Below are positions 14,366 through 27,069 of a DNA stretch of 64,000 bases, one piece after another (position 1 is the stretch's first letter; the number at the start of each line of letters is the position of its first letter). Position numbers and translations under genes: made by a program. A model generated the notes under the pieces. The model had not been told where the DNA came from. It searched no databases and saw only the letters and a program-made list of their open reading frames with translations. Origin of the DNA: Branchiostoma floridae (Eukaryota > Chordata > Leptocardii > Amphioxiformes > Branchiostomatidae); NCBI RefSeq assembly GCF_000003815.2, contig NC_049991.1:387769-451768 (forward strand), given 5' to 3'.

Positions 14366-17300
14366 GTAACATTGCTGGGGTAATACTAGTGTTAGATTCT
14401 AGTCGACATCTGATTGGATGTCCAGTGAGACATTCCATACATTAACATGATACCTTAATGGCTATAGATCCTGCACTTGGGCAGTTTTATGCTATGGATT
14501 TGACTGAACATCCCAACTGTTTTACAATTATAAAGGAGTAGCCATATTTATCAGTTTACGTCTTTGTTTATCTTGTAATCTTTCATAGCAGTGCCTGGTC
14601 TGTGGCTATGGGGTTGGAATCTGGAGGCTGCTGGCCAGGTCACTCCCGACTTGCCATGTTTCTCATGATTTACATATTGAAGCGGCCAGTTGAAGCACAT
14701 GTCCACATTTTAGTAATTATTAACCAACCAGGATGTCCCCAGATGATGTAACTAAGGCCATTTTTATTCAACTCTTTGATGCACACTTGCTTCAAATTTA
14801 TCTTTTTGCAGTATATATCAAGACATAAATTTTCATAAAGAGTAGAGGTATAAAATGGATTTTTATCCAAATGATATGCACTTATTCTAATCTATTTAAG
14901 GACAAATGATGTAGTCTTTTGTAGTTACGAACAGATAATGCTTTTAATTAATATGATGAACTTGTTTTATTCCTGTTGTCTTAATGAATGTGTTTGTACA
15001 TGTCGACGCAAAGTTGCTGCAAAGCATTTGAAATAAACCTTGTCTAAAACCTTGTCAAAAAAATGGCCACTTCTTGTCCGGTCCCCCTGGTGACAGTCTT
15101 GGGCAGGTTTGACTGTATATAGCTCTTAAAAAGTAAACATGTTTCTGTTCCAAACAACAGATTAACGTTAATTCCATCTGTTCAAAAGCCCTTTGCGTGA
15201 CGAATGCTGAATAAAGCACCTTGAACGTGTTCAAAAAGGTGTCCCTTCAATGTCTGCTATGTTTGCTTGCCGTAACGTAAAGCTATGATCAAGCCGTGCC
15301 TGGCAAAGTGGCGGTGTGACGGAGCACTGTTCTACTTATCGTGTGTGGGGAGACAGAGGGCTATAGCAAACTTTGTTCTTGTGCATACAGGGCCATTTCA
15401 CATAAAACTTTACAGAAATGTCCTGACATTTTTATTGAAAAAAAGTTCTGTGAGAAAACGATGTAGATTTTGTTGCACCTAGATGTAAAGAAGAAATTTA
15501 TCCTTACTCAGCGGCAATGTTTCTAACCATATTACAGTAGCGACTGCCTCAGACCCAGACAGAATGCCTCATCGTGCAACACTTTGCCATCAAAATCTAG
15601 AGTGGCCGTTTTCACCAAGATTCCTCAATATTAATCATAAGAAGTCAGTGTACCACATGACTGAAAATGAGGTGGCCATCTTGGGCAGGAATTGGGACCC
15701 TTTCTGGTTCCCATTCGACCTGGCCGCTTTAGACAGGTGGCCGTCTTGGGAAAGGTTGCTTAATGCTTTAGGACCAAGAAGGAGTGGCCATTATGGCCAG
15801 GTGACTGGCTTGAAGAGGTGACCACTTGGGCATGTTTGACACAGGTCACAATGTTGACAATCCAATCATTTATTACATGTACTTAGTTGAATTAGGACAC
15901 TTTCACATTAATTGATCATGCAAATTAGGGACTTATTTGCATAATTGGTATCTGCTAATCTTTCACCTGCCACAAATTACATATGTTATTAATACTAGTA
16001 CATGTATTTGAGTTCTATAATAGAAAATACTGGAAATATAGATTTTCCTCATTAAGTATGCAAATTAAGTCCAAATTTTCATAATTTGCACTTCATTATG
16101 TACATCTCTGCATACCTACATGCTAAATATCATGGAAATCCATCATTCCTATGTTCCATTATGCTCATTGCAAAATTTTTACAAAATTGACCCTGCAGTT
16201 CCAGAGCAATCCGCTAGGGGGCCCAAACCTATATACCCCCTTCCTTACATCACAAGCTATCTGCCACAAAAAAAAATCAAGACCATAGCATGTTCAGTTC
16301 AAAAGATACAAAAAAATCGAAGTTCTGCTGCAGTACCAAGGTCACACACAAGGGGGTCCAAAATCGACCTTGACCTGTCTTCCAAACACCTACCCCCATA
16401 CCAAATATCATTATGGTTCTAAAGTTATGCTGACCACAAATATCCGGACACACAGACAGACAGACAGACACACACACAGACACACCAAAAACTATACCTC
16501 CATTTTTCATGGAGGTAAAAACAAGTAGCAAAAGATCTAGAAATTTTATATCTTGACACTTGAATGACCTAATCAAATGGAAAACTTTTTGTCAAGATTG
16601 TGTTTTCCATATTTGGATATTTCAAATTAAGCCCAGAATTTTTTTGATACATTTATTATGACTATGTTGTTTGTTTGTCTTTTTGGGTATATGATACGTT
16701 GATTAATGCAGATTTGAAAGTTTGACTGAGAAGTCTTCTGCCCCATGTGTAGGAGAGTCTTTATATGTAGTGCTGGGCCTGAAGAAAGATGCCACACCAG
16801 ATGAGATCAAGAGAGCCTACAGAAAACTTGCGCTGAAATTCCACCCTGACAAGAACCCTGATAATCCGGAGGCCACCGAAAAATTCAAGGAAATCAACAG
16901 AGCACACAGCATCCTGAGTGACGAGACAAAGAAGAACATCTATGACGAGTATGGATCTTTTGGTGAGTCATAACCTGCAGCCACTTACATACAGGACCAG
17001 TCTCACATGCATTCTTTTGTGTTGTGTAGTTGACCTTTTATTTTATACCTGAAGTGTCTAGGATCTCAATGTTGCCATGCACATGTATGTGTGTATGTTT
17101 ATTACTGCTGTATACAGTATTGTCATGCTGGTTTGAATGCTTTCAGGCCATGTATCAGCTATTTTGTTGGGTAAATATCGTGTGTTTTTCTTTAGGTCTG
17201 TACGTGGCAGAACAGTTCGGAGAAGAAAACGTCAACACGTACTTCATCCTGACCAGCGGCTGGTGTAAAGCGCTGTTTGTGTTCTGCGGCATCATTACCG

Positions 17301-17551
17301 GCTGCTACCTCTGTTGCTGCTTCTGCTGCTGCTGTAACTTCTGCTGTGGGAAGTGCAAACCCCGGCCGGAGGAAGACGAGGAGTTTGTAAACCTCAACCC
17401 GGAGGATTTACAGGTGGATGAGGAGGACTCGCCCGTCACGTCTCAACCTCAGGCCTCGGCCGCGATGCCCATGCCGGCGCCGGCACCGTCAGAAACGACA
17501 AAGTTAGACACAGCAGACCACCCGTCATATACAGAGGAGAAGAACTTGTAG
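14317..17551 (+). CDS. DNAJC5: Cysteine string protein (DnaJ homolog subfamily C member 5)
   Basis: CSP is a palmitoylated J-domain co-chaperone on synaptic and secretory vesicles. It works with Hsc70 and SGT to keep SNARE proteins such as SNAP-25 folded. Three coding exons (14317-14365, 16753-16962, 17196-17551) join in phase to give 204 residues, the usual family length. The J domain spans about residues 18-87 with HPD at 47-49. A linker ([16 protein letters not shown]) follows, then the cysteine string at about 117-140 (12 Cys plus Cys110), then an acidic/proline tail ending [14 protein letters not shown]. The exon-1 choice is inferred: its phase-1 donor matches the TAG acceptor at 16751-16752 and yields [10 protein letters not shown], as in other CSPs. 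The serine-rich N-terminus of vertebrate CSP is here replaced by HQEEEGES. Confidence 0.95.
16090..16515 (-). repeat. Dispersed repeat with CCTCCATG hairpin end (inverted copy)
   Basis: Shares GAGCAATCCGCTAGGGGGCC, the CAGACAGACAGACACA run and the hairpin ACCTCCATTTTTCATGGAGG with copies at 24.5, 34.66, 39.64 and 59.74 kb. It lies in intron 1 of DNAJC5. Boundaries approximate. Confidence 0.65.
16753..16962 (+). CDS. DNAJC5: DNAJC5 coding exon 2 (J domain)
   Basis: Encodes [20 protein letters not shown], the [11 protein letters not shown] loop and [20 protein letters not shown], nearly the whole J domain including the catalytic HPD. Donor TTTTG|GTGAGT. The frame is also open upstream to an AG at 16711, which would add [13 protein letters not shown]. 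Confidence 0.93.
17196..17551 (+). CDS. DNAJC5: DNAJC5 coding exon 3 (linker, cysteine string, tail)
   Basis: The acceptor TTCTTTAG ends at 17195. It encodes [16 protein letters not shown], a hydrophobic stretch, the cysteine string [18 protein letters not shown], then an acidic and Pro/Ala-rich tail and the stop TAG at 17549-17551. Palmitoylation of the string anchors CSP to vesicles. Confidence 0.97.
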
Positions 17552-20500
17552 GGATCCATAGTTAATATTTGTCTCCTAGGTGTCTGGAACAGTCTCATGT
17601 GACACGGGCTTTACCATGGCAAATAAGACAAGAATAACTATAACATTTATGTCAAGAGGTTTACAATACCTAATTTACCAGCCCATGGAGGTAACTCCAA
17701 CAGAACTTGACCTCTTTCATGTTAGTGGTTTGGACTATTAGCTCTAAAATTCTTAACAGAAAGTATGACAAACAGGAAAAGAAATTCTACAGATTTTTAC
17801 TGATTTTACTTGATTTTAAATTGCAGCACCATATATTGAGGTACAAAAGTCAGTGGAATATTGCTGGGTCATGTCTAAATTTTTCATCAGAAACAAATTC
17901 CTCAATCAAGACCAGCATTCCTACTGTCGATGGTAACAGGGTTTTGTTGGCTCAAGTCAGAGGGCAAATAACCTGGACATTTCCAACACCGAACCAATCA
18001 TTTGCAAAATGTCGTACCTGGTTTTGAAAAGCTAAAGCTGTCTGCCAGCAAAAGGTTCTTTCCATTAATTTCTTCCTGGTGTATCGTACCAAGGATAACG
18101 TCCTTGATCGTACAATGCTTTCTCTTGATGGTCCATGCTGCTGGTGCATGATGGGATACAATTGACAAAAGCCACTGCCAAAGATTTTGGCCACACCAGT
18201 GTTAATGTCTTGGCTCTCAAATTTGCCACTTTGATTTGGTAAAAGGTTGAAATATACCACATTACACAAAATAACTGAAATGATTGGATACATTTTCTGT
18301 AGAGTCCAGCATTTCAGTTTATAACATGCGCAATCTTCCATCACTGACTGGGAAACTGAGAATGAGGCTGAAGGCTATTATATTATTATGACTGTCTCTG
18401 ACTTCATGTATAATTAGTTTCTGAACAAAGACAAGTAGGTCCTTTTGGACCACAAGATTGTCAGCACCACCCAGTCAATGAGGAAAGATAGTGTATACTA
18501 TCTAAAATGTCTGGCTTTTTCAATACTTAGTTGTTCAGGTTATTTTGTATAGTAGAGCATTTTGCCAGGCTGTCTAACCTTCATTTAGTCAACCCCATAA
18601 TGCTCATATTTTTGTTTGTTTGTATTGCATATTTGATAAACCGCCTCATTGCATAGCAAACTGGATTTGTACTAAAGCTGCATTTCTGATTGATGCACCA
18701 AAAGACATTTTAACCAGCCTTGTGTTGCCCCTGTGGTATCATTTGGATCGGTCACGAATACAATGTACATGTTTCATTTTTTGCCCACCTACTCCATTCT
18801 TTTGCAAAAACTTGCAGACCAAGAAATGAAATTGGTGTGGGCTCATTATCAAGTAACAATCATCTGTCACATGAGACTGAAAATGTTTAAATTAAGAGCT
18901 AGGTTTACTTTAATTTGTTTATAAAATTGGTATATGATTTGGCAAGGAACATTCCAGTCACTTCTATGAGTTCTAGCTATTTTCATTGTCGTTTTATTTA
19001 TACCTGCCCACCTAAGTTACGACATGTTTTGAAAAGCCAAGTAAGACTTGTTGTTTGATGTTGTGTATGTAAAGTTGTTTAATCTCAGGAGTTTGGTTCC
19101 ATATTGTTGTATGCTGTAGTGTTGAGCATGGTGACACACTGTGAGAGAAGCACCTACAGTGTACATGTGTCACATGGCAATCAAGTCTGTAGTCCCTGGA
19201 TATTCTGAGTGCTCATTCACAAAGTACTTCCATGGTTGATAATGTATGTCTCAGATGATAGTGTACTACTTGCACAAAACTAAATACTCTATAGGTGTAA
19301 CAAACATTGGTATTGATAAGTCAACTCCCATGATGGCCCCAAAACTTCACTCCCTGTCTTTGTCTTTATCCTCTGTTGTTCCTGTCCTGGCCAGAGTTTA
19401 ATAGACTTGCTTAAAGTTAAACAGAGAAACAATGCTGGAATTATCCAGGATCCAAAATTCACTTCAAACTCTTACTTTTCCCAAGTTGGTGACAGTGATA
19501 CCAGTATGCCCTTTTTCTGCCTCAGAATAGCAAGCATTTCGTCAATTCAAACTTTGAGGCTTAAGTTATTATTCAAATGATAATGGTTTTAGATGCTGCT
19601 TCTACATAATATGTAATTATACTATGAATTTAATGCTGTATTTTGGTTGTTATGGACGGTGTAAAGTTCTGGGTGCATGTGGAAGTGTTTGCTCATCAAA
19701 CCCTGAAAGTGGCTTTGTAGCCACAAAAGATGTACATGTATCTGTACTGTACATAGCACCATATATAGTATTCTCACTAAAAACTCCCACGTACAAAATG
19801 TAGGATGCTGCAGAACAATGACATGTAAATACATCTGTACAACGCTAGTCTCTAATATTATCGAAGTGAAAACTATAATGGTGTAGGTTGATATAAATAT
19901 GCAACCATGTGTATCAGGATATGTAGGACAGAGAAGTCTATGTACGCCAGATTCACAAGTAGTAATGTTTAGAATAGAATTGTGTCATGTTCTATCAAAT
20001 GGGATTTGTAAGCCATTGTTGTTTTGTATCCCATTGTAACAATAGATGTCACCAAATGCTTGCTGAGGTAGCCATCTTGGTTAGTAAATGTCAAAGGCTA
20101 ACAGTGCAACATGAGATGAATGCAAGCAAGAAAATTCAAGAAAACTCAAGTATTTGCTAATATTTTCTAGACTTTGTCAAGCTATGTAGACATTATAGTA
20201 GTTATTGTTGGGAGAATTGGCATCCATCCCAGTATGAGGTGCACTGTTGATATGTGGTGTATAATGGACAGGGTCAGTAACACAGAGAAAGAAAACTGAG
20301 CTGCTTTCGTTTGGTCATGTACAAAGATAGTGTCCACATCATGTTTTTCTGGTAGTCATGTTACAACATGTTTGTCCACAATACAAATACTTTATTTGCT
20401 TACAGAATTAGTATAATGATATGGCAACAGTCTGCAAATTAGACTCCTGGAAAACATCAATGGCACAAGTACATGTATGGCTTAGGGATGTAGGGATGAA

Positions 20501-21443
20501 GTCAATTCCTATAAACTAGTATTCTGTACGTTATACAAGAAATCTGCATGCCAGAAGTGTGGGCTGGTTTCAATATTTACTTCTACATCCCATAGGCTGT
20601 CATTTCATGTCTACTGGTGCAGTAATATACGTGAAAGGCTATTTTACACATAACAGACCGTTACATGCATTGCATAGCTAATATCAGCTCTTTTTTAGAC
20701 TTAAGAATTGTGATGTATTAAAAATCTTGATTCATGTGTACACCTTACATCTGTGTTTGTTGGATACCAGATGCCAGTTTTGGTTTATGATACCAGGTGC
20801 AGACATTTTTATATTTAAACATGTGCCATTATTCTTTGTCACTGAACATAAAGCAACTATTGTTATTATGTTAAGATATTTCTGTTACGTTAGGTAAATG
20901 GTTTTGCTGCTTAATTTATTGTGGTTGAAGAATTATTACACATATTTATTATTTTGAATATAAGATGACCTCTGCAGAAAGGTAGTTTAACTTGAACTGT
21001 ATTTTGTATTTTCTTTTTTGATTTCAACATCACAACTTTTATATCAATCTATGGATTCAATAGATTGACTTTTTGAGACATGTAGTTTGTTCATAGCTGT
21101 TTTTGCAAAGCATGGTTTTGTATTCTTCTAAAATGTTAACTTATGACAGCCATCTGTTAGGCCCACTGTGGGAGGGCATGTCAATTGTCACTGTTTTCCC
21201 TGATGAATACCAGTTAGAACATACATGGAAATGACACAAGGGAAGCATGGCTATACTTTTCATGTCAAAACCACCATACATCAATCATGACTCTTAAGTT
21301 AAAGATGTGAAATCTTGTACATCCTTAGTGCCATTCAAGGTCCATCAAATTGAAGAAATAGTAGGTAAATATGAATAGCAGCATTAATAGCAACAGCTGA
21401 CACTGCGCTGGTATGGGAGGTTGGGACATGATGTAACAAACAC

Positions 21444-21572
21444 CCTGGTCACACCAGCCCTTAGTCCACCTGGTCTCACCAGCCCTTAGTCCACCTGGTC
21501 ACACCAGCCCTTAGTCCACCTGGTCACACCAGCCCTTAGTCCACCTGGTCACACCAGCCCATAGTTAACCTG
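21444..21572. repeat. 25-bp tandem repeat, ~5 units
   Basis: Unit CCTTAGTCCACCTGGTCACA + CCAGC, almost perfect with one T for A change. It lies in the presumed DNAJC5 3' UTR. Confidence 0.9.
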
Positions 21573-22050
21573 TGAAGAATGAGACATGAAAACACCTGGG
21601 ATGCTACTATCTCCAGTCCACTGGTGGCAGCATGCCTGTCCTTATAGATATTACTTACTAGAGTTGACATGAACGCAACCTCAAGTGACATGATATATAA
21701 TTACACCAGAAGAAACTGATTTTATCTTGAAGAGAACCAGATAAGATTGAATCTTAGGCAGCTTGATATATATATACATATATGTGTGTGTGTGTGTGTG
21801 GCAAATGTTTGATGTTTACTTGGTGTACGAGCTTGTACATTGTGAGACGTGTGTTTTTCGGGTATGCCATATATTAGAAGTGCAAACCCCTATTTGCTTA
21901 CAATTGTAGTTCTTGAGATGTACGATTACCTTGGTCAGGAGTATATTATGTAGGATGTAAGTCAAACTGTAATATAAACATGTAGGCTAAATTATTGTAG
22001 GGTTTTCTCTGTACTTTCTCCAAATCTAGAATGTCTACATTGTCCAAGAA

Positions 22051-22056
22051 AATAAA
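22051..22056 (+). terminator. Candidate DNAJC5 poly(A) signal
   Basis: AATAAA followed within ~30 bases by CTGTGCCTGTC. No transcript evidence is available here. Confidence 0.35.
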
Positions 22057-22100
22057 ATCATAAGTCTTTTATCACTGTGCCTGTCATTGATTCAAACTAA

Positions 22101-22394
22101 AAATTGGTCTGAAGAAAATCGGACATCGTTTCGCGATATCATTTTTTTAAGCGAAAAATGCTCTTTTTGCCTCAGAAGAGCAAATTGAGCTTTTTGGACC
22201 AAAAAGTTACATATTTGATGTCAAAACATTATTCCGCACCCAATAAAGTTGGTGTAAGGAAAATCAGACATCGTCTCACAATATCTTTTTTTTATGCGAA
22301 AAAAATGCTCTTTTTGCCTCCTAAGAGCAAATTGAGCTTTTTTGACCAAAAAGTTACATATCTGATGTCTGAAAAGTATTACGCACCCAATAAC
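22101..22394. repeat. Two tandem copies of a ~145-bp repeat
   Basis: Both copies contain ATCRGACATCGT, GCTCTTTTTGCCTC, AGAGCAAATTGAGCTTTTT, GACCAAAAAGTTACATAT and CGCACCCAATAA in the same order. No gene recognised. Confidence 0.85.
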
Positions 22395-22802
22395 CCTACA
22401 ATTTCTCAGGTTATGACTAATTGGAGTCTCATACCTCCATGAAATTTTTGAGACATGTATTGTTGGTAGCACACAAGTACATGTAATTGTCTTGATGATG
22501 TTGTCCATTGTAGTTGATGAAGACCTTGATTTAAGTCGCTTCTGTGGGTGCAAGCATGACTAACAAATCCAAAGCTACATTTGTACATGTAGCACAGAAC
22601 CGTTCCACTGGAGATTGGCTGGCAGCTGCCGAGAAGAGTTTTCCTCCCTTGCCTTGTTATTGTCTTACTGCTATTACCTTCACCTATAAGGTATTATGTA
22701 TAATATGTTTTTGGTGGCTTTTGGCCAAAAACGTTGGTGGATTTTCCACTTGTGCCTTGCCTTTTGGCTCATTGACATCATCATCTGGACATCCGAGCAC
22801 CC

Positions 22803-24447
22803 ATGTCCAGTATCAGGGTGAAATGCACGAAGTTGTCCTAAGTTAAGTTAGATGGCAGAAGTTGTCCAAAGTTGTCGGAAGTTATGACGTCATCCAAACC
22901 ATTATGCATCCTAACTTTGGACAGTCATCCGGATGGTGTACGAAGTTGTCCGAAGTTATGACGTCATCCTAACCATTACGTCATCCTAACTTTGGACAGT
23001 CAGTCGGGTGGTGTACGAAGTTGTCAAAACTTGTCCGAAGGTATGACGTCATCCTAACCATTACGTCATCTTAACTTTGGACATTCAGCCGGGTGGTGTA
23101 CGAAGTTGTCCGAAGTTGAACAAAGTTATGACGTCATCTTAACCATGACGTCTCCAAACTTTTTACAGCCAAGAGGAATGTGTCTACAGGTGTACGAAGT
23201 TGTTCAAATTTTACTTGTCTTTTATCTTACTCAGGATGGTGGTTAACGTTAATATTTATTTGACACAGAGTTCTCCTAATAAACTTTATAATGGACTTCT
23301 GTTGCAAGAGAAGACCATCAACTTTAAGGTTTATGTCTATCATAACCAATAAATATGAAGAATACCTACCTAAATTAACGCAACTTCTGAAAAGTTTATG
23401 TAATGTGCAAATAACTGCTACTGTGAAATCGTACTTATTAGGCTTCACATGTCTATTTCCCTTTGACTGTTCGAACTTGAATTCGAATTCGAAACAAAAG
23501 GTTATCGAACCAAACTGTCACGTTCTTTTTATTTCTATGGAAGTAAGCTTGCAATAAGCAACAAAATGCTTCTTACGTTACAAGAGGTATCTTTATACCA
23601 CCGTCCACCCAATAAGTATCCTGAGAGGAGGATGAGTTTTGCTGGGAAGACTAGAGGGATAGAGGAATGAGGCAAAACGCTACTCTTGGCGAATATAGAT
23701 TCTTGCCACGACTACGTCCGCGCATTCATCAATGTTACCTAGGAAAGGTCCCTGACGGCGAAAACAACTGTAGTGACCGTAGTCCTGATATTGTTCGCGC
23801 TGTTTCGCGGAAGCTGAAGAAGATGGTGGAATTATTTTTACGACACAGCAGAATGACATCACCCAACTTTGCACAACTTTGGACAACTTCGTACACATGC
23901 CACCCTACCCTGCCTACTGTACGAAGTTAGATGACGTCACGTAACTTTGCACAACTTTGGACAACTTCGTACACATGCCACCCTACCCTGCCTACTGTAC
24001 GAAGTTAGATGACGTCACGTAACTTTGCACAACTTCGGACAACTTCGTACACTTGCCACCCTACGCTGCCTACTGTACGAAGTTAGATGACGTCACGTAA
24101 CTTTGCACAACTTTGGACAACTTCGTACACATGCCACCCTACCCTGCCTACTGTACGAAGTTAGATGACGTCACGTAACTTTGCACAACTTTGGACAACT
24201 TCGTACACATGCCACCCTACCCTGCCTACTGTACGAAGTTAGATGACGTCACGTAACTTTGCACAACTTTGGACAACTTCGTACACTTGCCACCCTACGC
24301 TGCCTACTGTACGAAGTTAGATTACGTCATCCAATAAATGATTTGACGTCATCTGTGACTCCCGATATAGCCTCAAAGCCAGTAGGAAATGGTTGTAACT
24401 TCGTACAACTTCGTACACCCTAACTTCGTGCACTTCACACTGGACAT
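22803..24447. mobile_element. Foldback/TIR element with subterminal ACGAAGTT arrays
   Basis: The ends ATGTCCAGT...GTGAAATGCACGAAGTT (left) and the inverse AACTTCGTGCACTTCACACT GGACAT (right) mirror each other. Each arm carries tandem repeats built from GTACGAAGTT, CAACTTTGGACAACTT and TGACGTCA: ~80-bp units on the left (22,820-23,160) and ~78-bp units on the right (23,855-24,330, about six). The 650-bp centre has short reading frames that I do not recognise. Superfamily unknown. Confidence 0.8.
23855..24330. repeat. 78-bp tandem array, right arm of the foldback element
   Basis: About six units of AGATGACGTCACGTAACTTT + GCACAACTTTGGACAACTTC + GTACAC...GCCTACT, >95% alike. Each unit has one TGACGTCA palindrome and two ACGAAGTT sites in opposite orientation. 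Confidence 0.92.
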
Positions 24448-24479
24448 AGCTCCATCCGAGAGGCGGGAAAAGTGAAAGA

Positions 24480-25260
24480 CAAGTTTGATTATTGACCTAC
24501 AAGCCTGGAGATGTGTGTCTATGCTTCTGGATTTTTGTTGTCAGCATAACTCTAGAACCTCTGAATGGATTTGGTGTGGGCAGATGTTGGGAAGACAAAG
24601 TTTAAGGTAAATTTTGGACCTCTTTCACTCATACTCAATGCAAAAGTGCCATAATGCTTAAGTGGAACCAAAAATGTCCTATTTTGCATAATTAGGATCT
24701 TTGTTTTTTGTCTAAGGTACCTACATACCAAAAATCATGAAAATCCCTTGATCCTTTCTTGAGTTATCCTCTTCAGAAATAAAGAGGTTATTTTTGGTAG
24801 CGTTTGGGTGTGTGTGTGTGTTTGTAGAAGACAACCATAACTCGAGAATGCCTGCATGGATTGTATCGAGATTTGTTGTGTGAGAAGGTCTTCATGAGAC
24901 CTGGAAACACTTAGCTTTTGGGCCCCCTAACAACCTGTTGCGGTACTGCAGCGGAACTTCCAGGTTGGATATCTTGAGTTTTTGACATGTCGACATGCTG
25001 TGGTCATGAGCTTTGAGCGGTAGATAGCACATGGGGCCGAGAGTAAGTGGTGTAGGTTTGGGCCCCTAGCGGCTTGTTTTGGAATTGCAGGGACCAGTGA
25101 AGTGTTAGACTTTGAAAGGGAATAAGTCAAGAAGGGGTTGGCAGATCGTCATGTTTTTTTGGTATGTATGTAGCTTATATAGGATGCTGCATATAGTTAA
25201 ATATTAATGATGCAAATGAGATCTCATTTGCATAATTAATGAGGAAATTGTCTGAACCAG
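24480..25260 (+). repeat. Dispersed repeat of the GGGCCCCCTA family
   Basis: Contains TTTTGGGCCCCCTAACA, GGTACTGCAGCGGAACTTCC, a (GT)n stretch and the tail ATTTGCATAATTAATGAGGA, shared with the 34.66-kb copy. Boundaries are vague. Confidence 0.6.
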
Positions 25261-26480
25261 CTCTGTTCCATCATCATCCGGGCGTGACACTTGTAACTGG
25301 GAAACAGAAGAATGTTGAAAGATAGTAAAATTGAAGAGAAAATGCTATAATCCCATTGCAGTAAATGACAGAAACTTCTTACTTATGGCAATGCTGTTAT
25401 GTACTGGTGAACATCATCGAAAATGCAGATTATGCAGATGAGGGCGTCATTTGCAAAAATCATCAGGAAAGCCTTGTCTCTTAACGTTATCTGTTATTTG
25501 GGTGGAGATGATCAACTAATATAAATTATGCAAATGAGGACCTTGTTTGCAATATTAATGACAAACAAGTGACCGTAGGTAACAAACTCTGTGACCTAAT
25601 TATGGTTTATGTTGGTTGTGATGTTTTCTGTGGTGTATGACTCGGTGTTTATATATATGAATATTATGATCAGTCGGCGTCTGCGACACTGCTCCAGAAT
25701 TCATGTGTAGAAACGAGCCGTTGATATGGTACGTGCTAGTGCACGTACCTGTTCCGTGTTGTAGTGCTACAAATAGTTATGATTTCTTTCCCAACGTTTG
25801 CTTGGAGATCGTCACAATGTCACCACCCTATATCTGCTTTACTTATATGTCAAGCTCTGAATAGATACATGAGCCCTGTACCTAAATAACCGCCTCTGTC
25901 CTCGTACATATTCTGGCCCCCTATCGCTAAGTCTGCGTCTGCATACCCTACACCTGAGGGAGCCTAGCTTCACTGGGCTAAAATTGTGTGTTCACGTTAG
26001 TGTCTGTTTATTCCCGAGTTGTTGACAAAACCTTATCACAGAGTTCATCTCCAACAGCTGTTCTGGAATGTACTTTCCTGTGTGGCTCATTGATGTTATT
26101 GACCCGTCAATCAAATGCCGACTTTTTCCGGGTACGAGGTAGCACAGTTGTTGTCAATTTCCGACGAGGACAACATCTGCTTGACCATATCTAATTACCA
26201 CAAGCACGATCATAACGAAGACCTGACCAATATATCGAAGACGTAGGGGTGATTTCTGAAATTATTATATCCATAATAAAAACAGTTGCCGTGAAATAAA
26301 AACAACGTGCATCATTTCCCAACGGAGTACAGACGACATGCCAATCCACATATGATTGCGGCATACGGAACATAGAGATATAGGTGCGAACACTCAACAC
26401 ACAAAGTGATTACAAGACTGTTGCTGGAGGTTACCCTCCAGTCACAGAGTAACAATTAATACACAAGTTATACAGGTTAA
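25261..26480. other. Intergenic, no gene recognised
   Basis: AT-rich DNA with repeated ATGCAAATGAG-type motifs near 25,440 and 25,535, likely decayed repeat tails. No coding signal that I trust. Confidence 0.4.
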
Positions 26481-26485
26481 AATCA

Positions 26486-26760
26486 TTTGGCAAAGGTATG
26501 GGGTTGTGGAGATCTAGTGTCATGATTAAGTGTGTCAAAGGCTCTGGACAAATCACAGAAGATGGACACTGGGCTGTAGTTAGTGCCACCTTTCTTGTGG
26601 ATAGGCATGATCATGACTTTGGCCATCTTCCACTTTGCCGGAAATTCTCTGGTAGTCAGGGACATGTTGAACAAAGTTGTAAGGGAGGTGGCAAGGACTT
26701 TGCACATTTTTACTATAAATTGTAAGTACTGTCCAGCATTAACAACAGTTAGTCTCCAGT
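26486..26760 (-). pseudogene. Non-LTR retrotransposon reverse transcriptase remnant
   Basis: The minus strand reads REFPAKWKMAKVMIMPIHKK GG, then FCDLSRAFDTLNHD. PAKWK-AKV-PI-KKG and the D-x-SKAFDT-NHD palm motif (with the first catalytic Asp) are hallmarks of LINE reverse transcriptases. The normal stretch between them is missing (a deletion) and the rest of the polymerase is absent, so it is a dead fragment. Confidence 0.75.
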
Positions 26761-27069
26761 CTCCACTGACAGACTGTGTAAGTGAAAAGGGTGAGATAGT
26801 CCTTGAGTGTATTACACAGGTCCTATATGACTTTCTGAAAGAAATCATTGCTATAAAACTTCTCCATATTTTTATTGTTATCCAAAAAATTATCATTTTT
26901 AAGGTTGTTTCAAATACTTGGATATACCAAAGTTGATATTCCAAAACTTTTTGTGCCGAGTGTATATAGGGCCTACACGGGCCAGTTGAGTTTGACCGTA
27001 ATAAACAGGAGGTTATGATGTTCATAGCATCATTTCAAATGATGCCTTCAATTCCATAGTAGCATATAC

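Larger units (their letters stand above)
17552..22075 (+). other. Predicted long 3' UTR of DNAJC5
   Basis: From the stop codon to 22 kb there is AT-rich, mostly non-repetitive DNA without a recognisable gene. It ends at AATAAA (22051-22056) followed by a GT-rich stretch. Vertebrate DNAJC5 also has a 3' UTR of several kb. The extent is inferred; earlier poly(A) sites are possible. Confidence 0.4.

Noticed and set aside
16277-16576. Minus-strand frame rich in Val, Cys and Ser
   Set aside because: It is a translation of a CAGACAGACA simple repeat within a dispersed element.
23291-23557. 88-residue plus-strand frame in the centre of the foldback element
   Set aside because: No transposase motif and no start context beyond chance; left as an unrecognised interior.
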